From Mucilaginibacter rubeus (GTDB taxonomy: Bacteria; Bacteroidota; Bacteroidia; Sphingobacteriales; Sphingobacteriaceae): a stretch of 64,000 nucleotides of DNA. The DNA lies in the NCBI RefSeq assembly GCF_014643835.1, contig NZ_BMKD01000001.1:868001-932000 (forward strand), in the 5' to 3' direction. A program made the position numbers and the translations under genes. Shown in pieces: positions 34,574-44,014 of this stretch. Every line of letters starts with the position of its first letter. Positions within the stretch are counted from its first letter, which is position 1. The notes below the pieces were generated by a model, which ran no database searches, was not told the DNA's origin, and saw only the letters and a program-made list of their open reading frames with translations.

Positions 34574-36622
34574 CTATCCAGCCTGAATAACGCCCTGTTG
34601 ATCAGGCTTATAAAACCTGATTAACAAAATTTCTGCAAGCAGGAAGATCAGCGCCAAAATTATACAAAGTTTCCATAATTGTGTGCCAAAATTTGATTCG
34701 GCAACAACACTTTTTAATGAACCGCTTCCTGCTGTTAATAAGGGCTTTGCATTTGGTAGTATTTTTTCGAGATCGGCCGCCGTAAAATAACTCATATCTG
34801 ATTCTGCCCGGTTATCGTTAAGAGCAAGTGTTGCCAGCGTACTGTCCTGCTTGCGGAGCGAATAAATTCCGGGTTCATTTAATTGATCAGAAACATATAA
34901 CAACGTACTTCCCTCCTGCTGCCTTACATCCGGGATAACGCTTTGATTGCCTTTGGTGAGTTTGAGCAATTGCTTTTCGGTGGTTTGTACGGGTGGTACC
35001 TCAAAATTTTCGTCGGCACCAAAAGTGTAAAATAAGGGTTGGTCATGCCCGCTTAATAATGCCATCCTAAAAAGTATGGGTACAAACAGCGCATGCCTTG
35101 GCAGGTTACTAAAATCTTCGCTAAGAGGTACAGCACACATGTAAACATTCCCTTTTCCGCTGCTGTAACCCTCCCAAAAAGCTTCGCCGGTAGCAAGGTT
35201 CATCAGGCTTTCCTGCTTAGAACCGCTTTTACTCAGCTGATAATATTTTTTTACGGATGGCAAATCAGGATTTTGAGGAAAGCTCTCAAATACATTTTTA
35301 AATACTGCGCTCTGTTTGTTGATGGAGGCTACTTTTACGTCCTGGGTTATTAGCTTTTCAGGATATCCGGCATTTAAGGCTAATAAAAATGACTTATAAT
35401 TAGCCAGATCAGCATCGGCCGACGGAAATACAACCAGCGTCCCTCCTTTTGTCACGTAGGTTCTCAACTGCTGTGCCAGTCCGGTAGCTATGGTTTTAAT
35501 GTCGCTGATAATTACTATAGGGTAGCTATTAAGTGCAGCGTAATCAACGTTACCATCGGTTACACGGGATGCAGCAAAGAAAGCGTCAGATGCAAAAACA
35601 GCCTTCAGATATGGATTTGGAGCGCCTCCATCTATCAGCAGAACCGGCATTTGCTCCTTTACATTAAAACTAAAATAAAACTGGTTGTCAAATGTGACCG
35701 GGTTGTCCTGCAACTGAATTTCACCGCTCTGCCATCCAGGTTTTAAGCCCGAAAATGATAAGGTATCATTTTGAACATGGCGGGCATTGATACTGAAGCT
35801 ACCGAGCGCCTTTTGCTCACCATTAATTAATATTTTGAGGGGAATCTTTTCTGCTTTTTCTGTAGCGTAATTATGTAGGCGTACAACCAGTTTTTCACTT
35901 TCACCCGGGCGATGTACCGCACCAAGGAGCCAAATCGAATCAACAGCAACATTGGGAAGGTTCCCGGCTTTAAGCTGAACAAGGTTAACGGCAATATTAC
36001 TATCGGCTTTCACTGGTTTATCATTTCTGTTTTTTTGAAAATCAGAAATAATAAACACCGACTTGGCAGCTCCCGGTTGATTTTGCAATAGGTTTTCCTG
36101 TCTGCTGATAACCTGTTGTAAGCTCCTGCTTTGTGAACTTACTTTAACCGCATCAACTGCATCATTAAATTCATCACGGCTCAATAGTCTTTGATGTTTA
36201 CCTTCAAAATCTTGCGTAAGTAATTGAAACCGATCATTAATATTATAAGCCGAAGTAATTTCCTTAGCACGGCGTTTGGCTTCATCAAGTAACGAGCCCT
36301 CGCGGTTAAGGGTTTCCATGGAGTAAGAATTATCCACAAAAACGCTGATCACCTGCTGTTTACCAGCATTAGCATTTTGCGCGCCGGGGATATAAGGTCG
36401 GGCAAATGCCAGTATCAGAAATAACAAAGCAAGTAAACGCGACGCCAATATCAATCGCTCCTTCAAATTGCGGCGTGAAGCCTGCTGTTCCTGCACCTCT
36501 TTCAGAAACTGTACATTACTGAAATATACCTTTTTGTATTTACGAAAATTGAACAGGTGGATCACAACCGGGATAGCCAGGCTCAGCAACGCGAATAAAA
36601 AAGCAGGATATAAAAAATACAT
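34574..36622 (-). CDS. BatA-domain VWA-like membrane protein
   Basis: 682 residues. N-terminal BatA domain (1-77: LSLAIPVVIHLFNFRKYKKV, then a second helix ALLFLILAFARPYI), a von Willebrand-like region (about 88-190, VFVDNSYSM is a DxSxS MIDAS remnant), a glutamine-amidotransferase-like region (about 330-440, TYVTKGGTLVVFPSAD) and a final membrane helix (about 650-670). This is the stand-alone Bacteroidota BatA protein rather than a full Bat operon. Role unknown, envelope-associated. First gene of the leftward unit with the DHOase homologue. Confidence 0.88.
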   Translation of the reverse strand: MYFLYPAFLFALLSLAIPVVIHLFNFRKYKKVYFSNVQFLKEVQEQQASRRNLKERLILASRLLALLFLILAFARPYIPGAQNANAGKQQVISVFVDNSYSMETLNREGSLLDEAKRRAKEITSAYNINDRFQLLTQDFEGKHQRLLSRDEFNDAVDAVKVSSQSRSLQQVISRQENLLQNQPGAAKSVFIISDFQKNRNDKPVKADSNIAVNLVQLKAGNLPNVAVDSIWLLGAVHRPGESEKLVVRLHNYATEKAEKIPLKILINGEQKALGSFSINARHVQNDTLSFSGLKPGWQSGEIQLQDNPVTFDNQFYFSFNVKEQMPVLLIDGGAPNPYLKAVFASDAFFAASRVTDGNVDYAALNSYPIVIISDIKTIATGLAQQLRTYVTKGGTLVVFPSADADLANYKSFLLALNAGYPEKLITQDVKVASINKQSAVFKNVFESFPQNPDLPSVKKYYQLSKSGSKQESLMNLATGEAFWEGYSSGKGNVYMCAVPLSEDFSNLPRHALFVPILFRMALLSGHDQPLFYTFGADENFEVPPVQTTEKQLLKLTKGNQSVIPDVRQQEGSTLLYVSDQLNEPGIYSLRKQDSTLATLALNDNRAESDMSYFTAADLEKILPNAKPLLTAGSGSLKSVVAESNFGTQLWKLCIILALIFLLAEILLIRFYKPDQQGVIQAG

Positions 36623-36794
36623 ATTTTATATAGATGGTTGTGCTATTTACAAATGTGGTAATTTTTTAAATATGCCGATGTGCAAATTTCAGATGCGTAG
36701 GTTTTAGCCTGGCTTTATTCATACATCTATAGATGCCCCTTTCAAATCATGTATAAATAAATATATTTGGTGCATACATCAATCTACTTAAAAA

Positions 36795-37790
36795 ATGGAA
36801 TACAGAAGATTAGGCGAAAGTAAACTAAGCGTATCGGCAATAACTTTTGGGGCATGGGCTGCTGGCGGCTGGATGTGGGGAGGCAATGATGACCAGGAAG
36901 CTATTGATGCCATGCGCGCGGCTTACGATCTTGGAATAACATCAATTGATACAGCCCCAGTTTATGGACAAGGTAAAAGCGAAGAGCTGGTGGGCCGGGC
37001 TATTAAAGACCTGCCCCGGGATAAGGTACAGATCCTGACTAAATATGGCTTGCGCTGGGACCTTGCTAAAGGTGAGTTCTTTTTTAAGAGTAAAGACAAC
37101 AACGGGAAGGATATTGATGTATATCGATATGCCGGTAAAGACAGCATTATTGCCGAGTGTGAAACCAGCCTCAAACGTCTTGGTACCGATTATATCGACT
37201 TGTACCAAATTCATTGGTCGGACAAAACTACGCCTATTGACGAAACGATGGAAGCCATTTTACGTCTTCAGGAACAGGGTAAAATTCGCGAAGCAGGTGT
37301 TTGTAATTATAATTTGAGTCAAATGCAAATCGCTGCCAAAACCATTAAGCTGGCGGCAAACCAGGTTCCGTTTAGCATGGTAAACCGCGCTATTGAAGAT
37401 GAGCTAATTCCTTATTGCATCGAGAATAGGAAAGCGATATTAGCTTATAGTCCCCTTGAGCGTGGTTTATTGACCGGTAAAATGAAACCCGGCCAAAACT
37501 TTGATGAGGGCGACCATCGCGCAGGCGTCAAATACTTTAAAGATCAAAACATTGAGCGTACCAATGCCTTTCTTGCCAAAATAAAACCATTGGCCGACGA
37601 AAAAGGTGCAACTTTAGGGCAATTGGTTATCCGCTGGACAATCAATCATCCAGGCATAACTGTAGCGCTGGTTGGCGCCCGTAATGCCGAACAATCTGTT
37701 CAAAATGCCAAAGCCATCAATATTCATATCAATGGAGAGGAAATGGAGTTTATCAATAACCAGTTAAGTGATTTGGTGATTGCTGGATAA
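36795..37790 (+). CDS. aldo/keto reductase
   Basis: 331 residues, AKR fold. The tetrad is visible: D and Y in SIDTAPVYGQGKSEELVG, K in ILTKYG and H in YQIHWSD. The NADPH loop near the C-terminus is ALVGARNAEQ. Similar to the YajO/YccK/Tas-type bacterial AKR group. Substrate unknown. Divergent from the BatA gene with 172 bases between; a short 7-bp-like run may occur at 36670-36700 but is too degenerate to call. Confidence 0.92.
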   Translation: MEYRRLGESKLSVSAITFGAWAAGGWMWGGNDDQEAIDAMRAAYDLGITSIDTAPVYGQGKSEELVGRAIKDLPRDKVQILTKYGLRWDLAKGEFFFKSKDNNGKDIDVYRYAGKDSIIAECETSLKRLGTDYIDLYQIHWSDKTTPIDETMEAILRLQEQGKIREAGVCNYNLSQMQIAAKTIKLAANQVPFSMVNRAIEDELIPYCIENRKAILAYSPLERGLLTGKMKPGQNFDEGDHRAGVKYFKDQNIERTNAFLAKIKPLADEKGATLGQLVIRWTINHPGITVALVGARNAEQSVQNAKAINIHINGEEMEFINNQLSDLVIAG

Positions 37791-37849
37791 ACATCTTTAA
37801 CACCGCGGAGAGCTATTAGTCTCTTCGCATGATTATATAAACCTGAACC

Positions 37850-38308
37850 ATGATCATTGATACATTACTATATAGCAGCCATTTAATATCAAGCAATAAT
37901 CCTACAATAACTGCTTTGACACTGGGGGGTACCGGAGCCATATTTAGCCTGTTTGGGGCTATACTATATGATAGCCACAAAAAACTCATGAAAAGAGGTA
38001 TACAAGTTGAGGGTACGGTTATAAGTATTGAACATGAAAGGAGCAATAAAGATTCGATGGTATTAAACTACCCGGTAATTAGATATCGGACATTACAAAA
38101 CGAATTGATAACAAAAAAACACAACATTGGTATCAGCAGATACTCATATAAAGAGGGTGATTCGGTAAATGTGGTATATGATCCTGCTGATAATTCGCTA
38201 TTTACATTAAATGACAGTTCTTCAAAAAGCGTCCCCATTAGCTTCATTTTACTTGGATTAACGTTATTAGCTGCATCAATTATTATTTTCATAGTGAAAG
38301 CTGGATAG
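37850..38308 (+). CDS. DUF3592 membrane protein
   Basis: 152 residues. One membrane helix at each end (about 20-40 and 128-148) and between them a soluble beta domain with GTVISIEHERS, YPVIRYRT, GDSVNVVYDPADNSLFTL, the DUF3592 hallmark. Function unknown. Stands alone between aldo/keto reductase and dipeptidase genes. Confidence 0.8.
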   Translation: MIIDTLLYSSHLISSNNPTITALTLGGTGAIFSLFGAILYDSHKKLMKRGIQVEGTVISIEHERSNKDSMVLNYPVIRYRTLQNELITKKHNIGISRYSYKEGDSVNVVYDPADNSLFTLNDSSSKSVPISFILLGLTLLAASIIIFIVKAG

Positions 38309-38369
38309 CCAAAATCGGTAAAATCGAAAAAACATGTGAATCAGCGGTCAATTTCCTTATCTTCCAATT

Positions 38370-39545
38370 ATGAAAAGATCGTTATTATTATTTCTTTTAT
38401 CACTCACGCTAAAACTATCTGCCCAAAACGTACAGCAAATTCATCAAAAGGCAGTTCTAATTGATGCCCACAATGATGTTATTTCAAATGAGCTGATAAC
38501 CAAAGTTGATTTAAGCAAACATCAAAGCGAAGGTAACTTCGATTTGGTTCGTGCGAAAGAAGGCGGGCTTGATGCACAAATCTTTTCTATCTGGTGCGGT
38601 GAGAGTTATGGTAAAGGATCCGGTTTTGCCTTTGCTAACCGGGAAATTGATTCTTTGTACGCGCTCATCAAGCGTAATCCTGATAAAATAGCTTTAGTGC
38701 GCAACACCAAAGAACTTAAAAAAGCTGTGGCCGACAAAAAGCTGGCGGCGTTGATTGGTGTTGAAGGCGGGCATATGATCGAAGACAGGATGGATTACAT
38801 CGACAGCCTTGCTAAACGTGGGATGCGTTACCTCACCCTCACCTGGAATAACAGTACTTCATGGGCAACTTCAGCACGTGACGAGGTTACTAAAAAAGAT
38901 AGTTTGAAACATTTAGGGCTCACCGATTATGGTAAGCAGATTGTTAAACACCTGAACGAGCTTGGTGTTATGGTTGACGTATCGCACGTAGGTGAACGCA
39001 CTTTTTATGATGTACTGGCAACTACCACAAAGCCTGTTATCGCTTCACATAGCTGTGCTTATAGTATCGATCCATTTCGCCGCAACTTAAAGGATGACCA
39101 ACTAAAGGCGCTGGCAAAAAACGGCGGTGTGGTATGCATTAATTTTTATAGTGGCTTTGTAGATAGTACCTATACACCCAAAGTGCTTAAGTTTTTGGCG
39201 CTGCATAAAACAGAGCTCGATTCATTGACCAAAGTTTATCATGACGTCGATCTGGCCAATATCAGGATAAACGCCTTGTATAAATCGGAATCAGACAAGC
39301 TCAGACCACCGCTTGAGCTGCTGATCAAGCATATCGATTATATTGTGAAACTGATAGGTGTTGATTATGTGGGTATCGGGTCGGATTTTGATGGTGCCGA
39401 ATCATACCCTCTTGGTTTGGATAGCGTTGCTGATTATCCAAAAATAACCGGAGAACTATTGAAATTAGGCTACAGCCAAAAAGATATTGATAAAATATTA
39501 GGTGGAAATGTAATGCGGGTGCTTGCCGCAAATACAGGCAAATGA
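38370..39545 (+). CDS. membrane-dipeptidase-like peptidase (M19)
   Basis: 391 residues with signal peptide (MKRSLLLFLLSLTLKLSAQ). Binuclear zinc site: IDAHNDV (H, D), the bridging glutamate in GVEGGHMIED, H in DVSHVGERTFYD and H in IASHS; GIGSDFDG closes the site. Family hydrolyses dipeptides, often with D-residues, so periplasmic peptide or muropeptide recycling is likely. Full length. Confidence 0.93.
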   Translation: MKRSLLLFLLSLTLKLSAQNVQQIHQKAVLIDAHNDVISNELITKVDLSKHQSEGNFDLVRAKEGGLDAQIFSIWCGESYGKGSGFAFANREIDSLYALIKRNPDKIALVRNTKELKKAVADKKLAALIGVEGGHMIEDRMDYIDSLAKRGMRYLTLTWNNSTSWATSARDEVTKKDSLKHLGLTDYGKQIVKHLNELGVMVDVSHVGERTFYDVLATTTKPVIASHSCAYSIDPFRRNLKDDQLKALAKNGGVVCINFYSGFVDSTYTPKVLKFLALHKTELDSLTKVYHDVDLANIRINALYKSESDKLRPPLELLIKHIDYIVKLIGVDYVGIGSDFDGAESYPLGLDSVADYPKITGELLKLGYSQKDIDKILGGNVMRVLAANTGK

Positions 39546-39569
39546 TGTCACTTTGTTGACGATATGCGC

Positions 39570-39600
39570 TTTGCCTTATGCGCTTAAAATCGTAAATTCG
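39570..39600 (+). promoter_or_regulatory. promoter for trxB
   Basis: TTTG (39570-39573), exactly 19 bases, then TAAATTCG (39593-39600), one base off TAnnTTTG. Correct Bacteroidota spacing; predicted start of transcription about 39607, only 12 bases before the trxB ATG. It lies just after the dipeptidase stop. Confidence 0.65.
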
Positions 39601-39618
39601 CAACTCATTTATAATAAA

Positions 39619-40575
39619 ATGTCTCAAGAAACTGAACACGTAAAATGCCTGATCATAGGCTCAGGTCCTGCAGGTTATACTGCAGCTATATATGCTTCCC
39701 GCGCTGATCTTAAGCCAGTTATGTATACTGGTTTACTGGCAGGCGGCCAGCTTACACAAACTACCGAAGTTGAAAACTTCCCGGGCTATCCGCAGGGCAT
39801 TATGGGTCCTGAACTGATGGAAGATTTTCGCAAACAGGCTGAGCGCCTGGGTACCGAAATCCGTTTCGGATATGTTAGTTCTGTAGATTTTTCAAGCCTG
39901 CCACATAAAGTTGTAGTTGATGATGTGAAAACCATCACAGCTGATACCGTGATTATTTCAACCGGAGCTTCGGCCAAATGGCTTGGTTTAGAGTCTGAAC
40001 AAAAATATAGCGGCTTTGGTGTTTCTGCATGTGCAGTATGCGATGGTTTCTTTTTTAAAGGCCAGGATGTGGCTATTGTTGGTGCCGGTGACACCGCTGC
40101 CGAAGAAGCTACTTATTTAGCTAAACTTGCCCGCAAGGTATATATGATCGTTCGCAGGGACGAGTTCCGCGCTTCAAAAGCGATGGTTCACCGCGTGCTG
40201 AACACTCCAAACATTGAAATATTATATAATACCGAAACCAAAGAAATTTTAGGCGATGGTCAAAGCGTTACTGGTGTTAAAGTAATTAACAACCAAACAA
40301 ACGCCGAAACCGATCTTGATGTTACAGGATTCTTTGTAGCAATTGGTCACCACCCTAATACCGATATTTTTAAAGGCTGGTTACATATGGACGAAACCGG
40401 TTATATCATCACCCGTCCCGGTTCAACTGAGACCAACGTTGAAGGTGTATTTTGCGCCGGCGACGCCCAGGATCACATTTACCGCCAGGCTGTAACAGCA
40501 GCCGGCACCGGCTGTATGGCCGCTATCGACGCTGAGCGTTATCTGGCTGCCAAAGAGCATGTGGTGACGGCTTAA
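39619..40575 (+). CDS. trxB: thioredoxin-disulfide reductase
   Basis: 318 residues. FAD motif GSGPAGYTAAIYASRA, redox-active C138-x-x-C141 in SACAVCDG, NADPH motif GAGDTAAEEATYLA and the C-terminal FAD loop GVFCAGDAQD. Reduces thioredoxin with NADPH in the cytosol. The ATG at 39619 is chosen; the open frame reaches back to 39523 inside the dipeptidase gene. A promoter of proper spacing lies immediately upstream, a 7-bp array and a terminator downstream. Confidence 0.97.
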   Translation: MSQETEHVKCLIIGSGPAGYTAAIYASRADLKPVMYTGLLAGGQLTQTTEVENFPGYPQGIMGPELMEDFRKQAERLGTEIRFGYVSSVDFSSLPHKVVVDDVKTITADTVIISTGASAKWLGLESEQKYSGFGVSACAVCDGFFFKGQDVAIVGAGDTAAEEATYLAKLARKVYMIVRRDEFRASKAMVHRVLNTPNIEILYNTETKEILGDGQSVTGVKVINNQTNAETDLDVTGFFVAIGHHPNTDIFKGWLHMDETGYIITRPGSTETNVEGVFCAGDAQDHIYRQAVTAAGTGCMAAIDAERYLAAKEHVVTA

Positions 40576-40581
40576 TTAAAG

Positions 40582-40617
40582 TGATTAGAGATTGGAGGTT
40601 AGAGATTAGTGTCTTAG
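40582..40617 (+). repeat. post-stop 7-bp array, NGATTAG type
   Basis: Six bases after the trxB stop begin four units of NGATTAG form (with single changes) and one diverged unit. It ends 4 bases before the terminator hairpin. Same family as the arrays at 30826 and 44015. Confidence 0.9.
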
Positions 40618-40621
40618 CCTC

Positions 40622-40655
40622 AAAAAAGCGATAGGTTTTGCCTGTCGCTTTTTTA
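40622..40655 (+). terminator. intrinsic terminator after trxB
   Basis: AAAAAGCGA.AGG pairs with CCT.TCGCTTTTT around a TTTTG loop, followed by TTATTTT. Confidence 0.85.
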
Positions 40656-40659
40656 TTTT

Positions 40660-40859
40660 CAAAGTACTCATCATTAAATAGCAACCGTGTTAGATTGCAA
40701 TGGAAAGTCCACAGCGAGTATTGGGATTGTGGGCGGGCAAAGAGAGGCGAAGTATGTAATCATCTCTACTATTGAACTAACATTTTTACACATTAAAACT
40801 TTTTAAATTTTTTAAAAAAGTTTTATCTTACGGGCTCACACTAACCTGTTAGATAAATT
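40660..40859. other. leader region before the GH20 gene, no gene called
   Basis: 200 bases. 40680-40760 is unusually GC-rich for a non-coding stretch here and includes GGAAAGTCCACAG and a 19-codon frame (40700-40759) with no other support. 40793-40828 is an AT-rich inverted repeat (AAAACTTTTT with AAAAAAGTTTT) before the start of hexB-like gene. It may be a leader or a degraded sequence. Confidence 0.3.
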
Positions 40860-43163
40860 ATGTATAAAAAGGCTTCTTTAGTACTGCTTGCCGTGCTTGC
40901 AGTGTACACCTCCACTGTAAACGCACAGGACACGGATCCAAACCTGGGTATTATCCCCGCTCCTGTTTCCTTGAAAAAAGCTTCCGGGCAATTTGTTTTG
41001 AGCCAGGAAACTACCGTTCAGGCAGATACACCATCAAATAAAGCGGTGATATTTTTTAAAGATTACCTTGCCAACAATAAGGCTTATAACAAACCGGTTG
41101 CTTTAAAAGGCAGCAGAAGCAACAACGTTATAACTCTTACTGCAGCCGGTACCGAAGGTTTACCTGCCGAAGGTTATCGCTTAACCATTACGCCACAACA
41201 AATTACTGTTGCTGGCAAAGGGGCTGGATTATTTTACGGTGTGCAAACATTACTTCAACTGATGCCTACCGAACATTCCGCTACCATAAAGCTGCCTGCC
41301 GTGCAAATTGAAGATTACCCGCGTTTTGGATATCGTGGCGCAATGCTTGATGTTGGTCGTCATTTTTTTGGGATTGAGATGGTTAAGAAATATATCGACC
41401 TGTTGGCTGCTTATAAACTGAATACTTTTCACTGGCACCTTACCGAAGATCAGGGCTGGCGCATTGAAATAAAGAAATACCCTAAGCTTACCCAAATAAG
41501 CAGTATGCGTGCACAAACGCTTATAGGTGGTTATCACGACCGTACGCCACAACAATTTGATGGGACACCGTACGGCGGCTTTTATACACAAGATCAAATC
41601 CGCCAGGTAGTAAAGTATGCCTCAGACAGGTTTGTTACCATAGTACCTGAAATTGAAATGCCGGGACACTCTAAAGCTGCGCTTGCTGCTTATCCCGAGT
41701 TAAGTTGTGACCCGTCAAAAACGTATCAGCCTGCCGAAACCTGGGGCGTATTTAATGATATTTATTGCCCTAATGAAAAAACCTTTGCTTTTTTGCAGGA
41801 TGTTTTAACAGAAGTGATGGCGCTTTTCCCGAGCAAATACATTCACATTGGCGGTGACGAAGCTCCGAAAGATGCCTGGAAAAGTTCGCCATTTTGCCAG
41901 CAATTAATAAAAAAATTAAAGCTGAAAGATGAGCACGCACTGCAAAGTTATTTTATACAACGCATTGAAAAGTTTTTAAACTCAAAAGGTCGCAGTATCA
42001 TTGGCTGGGATGAGATTTTAGAAGGTGGCCTTGCCCCTAACGCTACAGTTATGAGCTGGCGCGGCGAAGAAGGTGGAATTGCAGCAGCTCAACAAAAACA
42101 TGATGTGATCATGACACCGGGAAGCAACGGTTTATATATTGATCATGGCCAGGGAAAACCAAGCCAGGAACCTTTGAGCATTGGCGGTAACGAACCATTA
42201 TCAAAAATTTACAGCTACAACCCTACCCCTGCTGTGTTAACACCAGATGAGCAGAAATACATTAAAGGTGTACAAGCCAATTTGTGGACAGAATATGTAG
42301 CAACCGATGCCAAGGTAGAGTTTATGCTATTGCCGAGACTGCTTGCCCTGTCGGAAATAGCCTGGTCGCCATTGGCTAATAAAAATTATGTTGATTTTGC
42401 TGATACACGTTTACCTGCTCATTTGGCCTGGCTGGATAAAAACGGTTTTGATTACCACGTGCCAACAGCTATAGGTGCAAAAGATACAGTGATGATAGGC
42501 AGTAAGTTAAATGCCGTATTAAAACCATCTGTTGAAGGTGCAAAAGTTCATTATACTATTGACGGTTATACCCCGCGCGAAACAGATTTGATTTATACTA
42601 TTCCGTTGAATTTGGAGATACCTGTTGATCAATACCGCGAACTACAGACTATCGTTATCACTCCTTCGGGCAAACGGAGCAATGTTACCCGTACATTGGT
42701 TTACAATAAAGCGCCAATGGCAGCCGTTACTTATACAGGTACAGCATCAGGACTAAAGTATCAGGTTTTTCCTGGTCTTTACAGCAGTACAAACCAACTT
42801 GGCGTTATGCCTGCCGACAGCGGTGTAACCAAAACCTTTAATACGGCCGATCTGCGAAAAAATAAAGGTAAATATGGTGTGATTTATACAGGATTTATTA
42901 ATATTGAAACAGATGGCGTTTATGGCTTTGCAACGTCATCCGCAGGTGGTTCGGTTTTATTAATCGATGACCAACCGGTAGTTGATAACGACGGAAAGCA
43001 TACCATAAATGAACAAATGGGAGCTGCGCCGTTATTAAAAGGCTACCATAAGGTAACGGTAAAATATTTTGATCAGGGGATTGGCCCGGTATCGTTAAAA
43101 GTGTTTATTACCGCACCTGGTAAAGCAAAAGCCGAGCTAACACCAGATACATTATACAACTAA
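40860..43163 (+). CDS. beta-N-acetylhexosaminidase (GH20), secreted
   Basis: 767 residues. Signal peptide (to VNAQ), GH20b domain (about 30-150), GH20 barrel (about 155-515) with catalytic pair D333-E334 in HIGGDEAPKDAW, a chitobiase-C-like beta domain (about 540-620) and a C-terminal PA14-like domain (about 630-755, IYTGFINIETDGVYGFATSS, LLIDDQPVVDND). Removes terminal GlcNAc/GalNAc from chitin fragments, muropeptides or glycoproteins in the periplasm or at the surface. The lipoprotein gene follows by 17 bases. Confidence 0.95.
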   Translation: MYKKASLVLLAVLAVYTSTVNAQDTDPNLGIIPAPVSLKKASGQFVLSQETTVQADTPSNKAVIFFKDYLANNKAYNKPVALKGSRSNNVITLTAAGTEGLPAEGYRLTITPQQITVAGKGAGLFYGVQTLLQLMPTEHSATIKLPAVQIEDYPRFGYRGAMLDVGRHFFGIEMVKKYIDLLAAYKLNTFHWHLTEDQGWRIEIKKYPKLTQISSMRAQTLIGGYHDRTPQQFDGTPYGGFYTQDQIRQVVKYASDRFVTIVPEIEMPGHSKAALAAYPELSCDPSKTYQPAETWGVFNDIYCPNEKTFAFLQDVLTEVMALFPSKYIHIGGDEAPKDAWKSSPFCQQLIKKLKLKDEHALQSYFIQRIEKFLNSKGRSIIGWDEILEGGLAPNATVMSWRGEEGGIAAAQQKHDVIMTPGSNGLYIDHGQGKPSQEPLSIGGNEPLSKIYSYNPTPAVLTPDEQKYIKGVQANLWTEYVATDAKVEFMLLPRLLALSEIAWSPLANKNYVDFADTRLPAHLAWLDKNGFDYHVPTAIGAKDTVMIGSKLNAVLKPSVEGAKVHYTIDGYTPRETDLIYTIPLNLEIPVDQYRELQTIVITPSGKRSNVTRTLVYNKAPMAAVTYTGTASGLKYQVFPGLYSSTNQLGVMPADSGVTKTFNTADLRKNKGKYGVIYTGFINIETDGVYGFATSSAGGSVLLIDDQPVVDNDGKHTINEQMGAAPLLKGYHKVTVKYFDQGIGPVSLKVFITAPGKAKAELTPDTLYN

Positions 43164-43180
43164 GTTGAACCCTAAGAAAT

Positions 43181-43927
43181 ATGACTAACAGGTTTTACCT
43201 TTTTGTACTTGCAATAAGTGCATTAATGGCTGGATGCGGTGGGCAGGAAACAAAAAAGCCTGCCGCTCCTACGGCACCTAAAAAGCCGGAACTGATGGCA
43301 CCTTTCAGGTATCACAAACTGATAGAGGTGTCTCCGGGCCAAAGCTATGATATTTTGAGCTGGGGGCGCGGTGCCGAAGAAGCTGGTTCGTTCATGATAT
43401 TGCATTCAGATTCGTCGGCCATAAAATACACTACAACAACCGGCGATTTGGATGGCGCAATTATTGATGTTTACAATTCGGATATGGATGTGGATGGCAA
43501 TCCGGAGATCCTGATCCAGGCGAAATCAAAGGATACAACCAATTACACGTCAATTTACGCCTTTGAGTTTAACGACAATAATAGTAAGGCCAATAAGCTG
43601 GATTTTCCGAAGCTGACCAGCTCGCAGCGCAAAGGTTACCGTGGTAATGATAATTTCTATATTAAGGAAGGTAAGCTGATGCGGGAGTTCCCGATATTTA
43701 ACGGAACCGGCAAAGATGCCAAACCATCAGGAGCAAAACGCCAATTGGAGTATGGTTTACGGGGTAATGAATTTACCGTTAAGCAGTTGAGCAAAGATTC
43801 GACAGATGTAAAGCAACCGGACAATCAGCCTGCTAAAACTGATGAGAAAAAATCATCAGATAAACAAAATTCATCGTCATCCTCGTCAAAACCATCTAAG
43901 AAAAAGCATAAAAAGCGTAGAGGGTAG
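43181..43927 (+). CDS. lipoprotein with disordered lysine-rich tail
   Basis: 248 residues. Lipobox LMAGC with C19 as lipidation site. The middle (about 40-190) is a beta-rich domain with repeated D/N segments (DMDVDGNPEILIQAKSKD) that recalls VCBS/FG-GAP type calcium loops. The last ~45 residues are S, K, P and Q rich (poly-serine, then KKKHKKRR) and surely disordered. I know no named family. Probably co-transcribed with the GH20 gene 17 bases upstream. Confidence 0.75.
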   Translation: MTNRFYLFVLAISALMAGCGGQETKKPAAPTAPKKPELMAPFRYHKLIEVSPGQSYDILSWGRGAEEAGSFMILHSDSSAIKYTTTTGDLDGAIIDVYNSDMDVDGNPEILIQAKSKDTTNYTSIYAFEFNDNNSKANKLDFPKLTSSQRKGYRGNDNFYIKEGKLMREFPIFNGTGKDAKPSGAKRQLEYGLRGNEFTVKQLSKDSTDVKQPDNQPAKTDEKKSSDKQNSSSSSSKPSKKKHKKRRG

Positions 43928-43975
43928 TTTAGTTTGCGTTACAAACGAGCGCAAGGCGAAACAAATCAAAATATT

Positions 43976-44014
43976 AAAAGCGCCGTGATGAGCAGTTCAT
44001 CATGGCGCTTTTTA
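43976..44014. terminator. intrinsic terminator between convergent genes
   Basis: AAAAGCGCC.TGATGA pairs with TCATCA.GGCGCTTTTT around a GCAGT-type loop, A-run left and T-run right. It serves the lipoprotein gene and the carboxyltransferase gene. Confidence 0.85.

Noticed and set aside
36665-36705. Another possible 7-bp array upstream of the BatA and aldo/keto reductase genes
   Set aside because: Units are too degenerate and it does not follow a stop codon, unlike the other sites.
39523-39618. Longer start for trxB
   Set aside because: The extra 32 residues overlap the dipeptidase end, do not match TrxB, and lie upstream of the predicted promoter start.
40690-40760. GGAAAGTCC-like motif of RNase P RNA
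   Set aside because: Only this short word fits. The space to the next gene is too small for an RNase P RNA and none of its other conserved segments are present.
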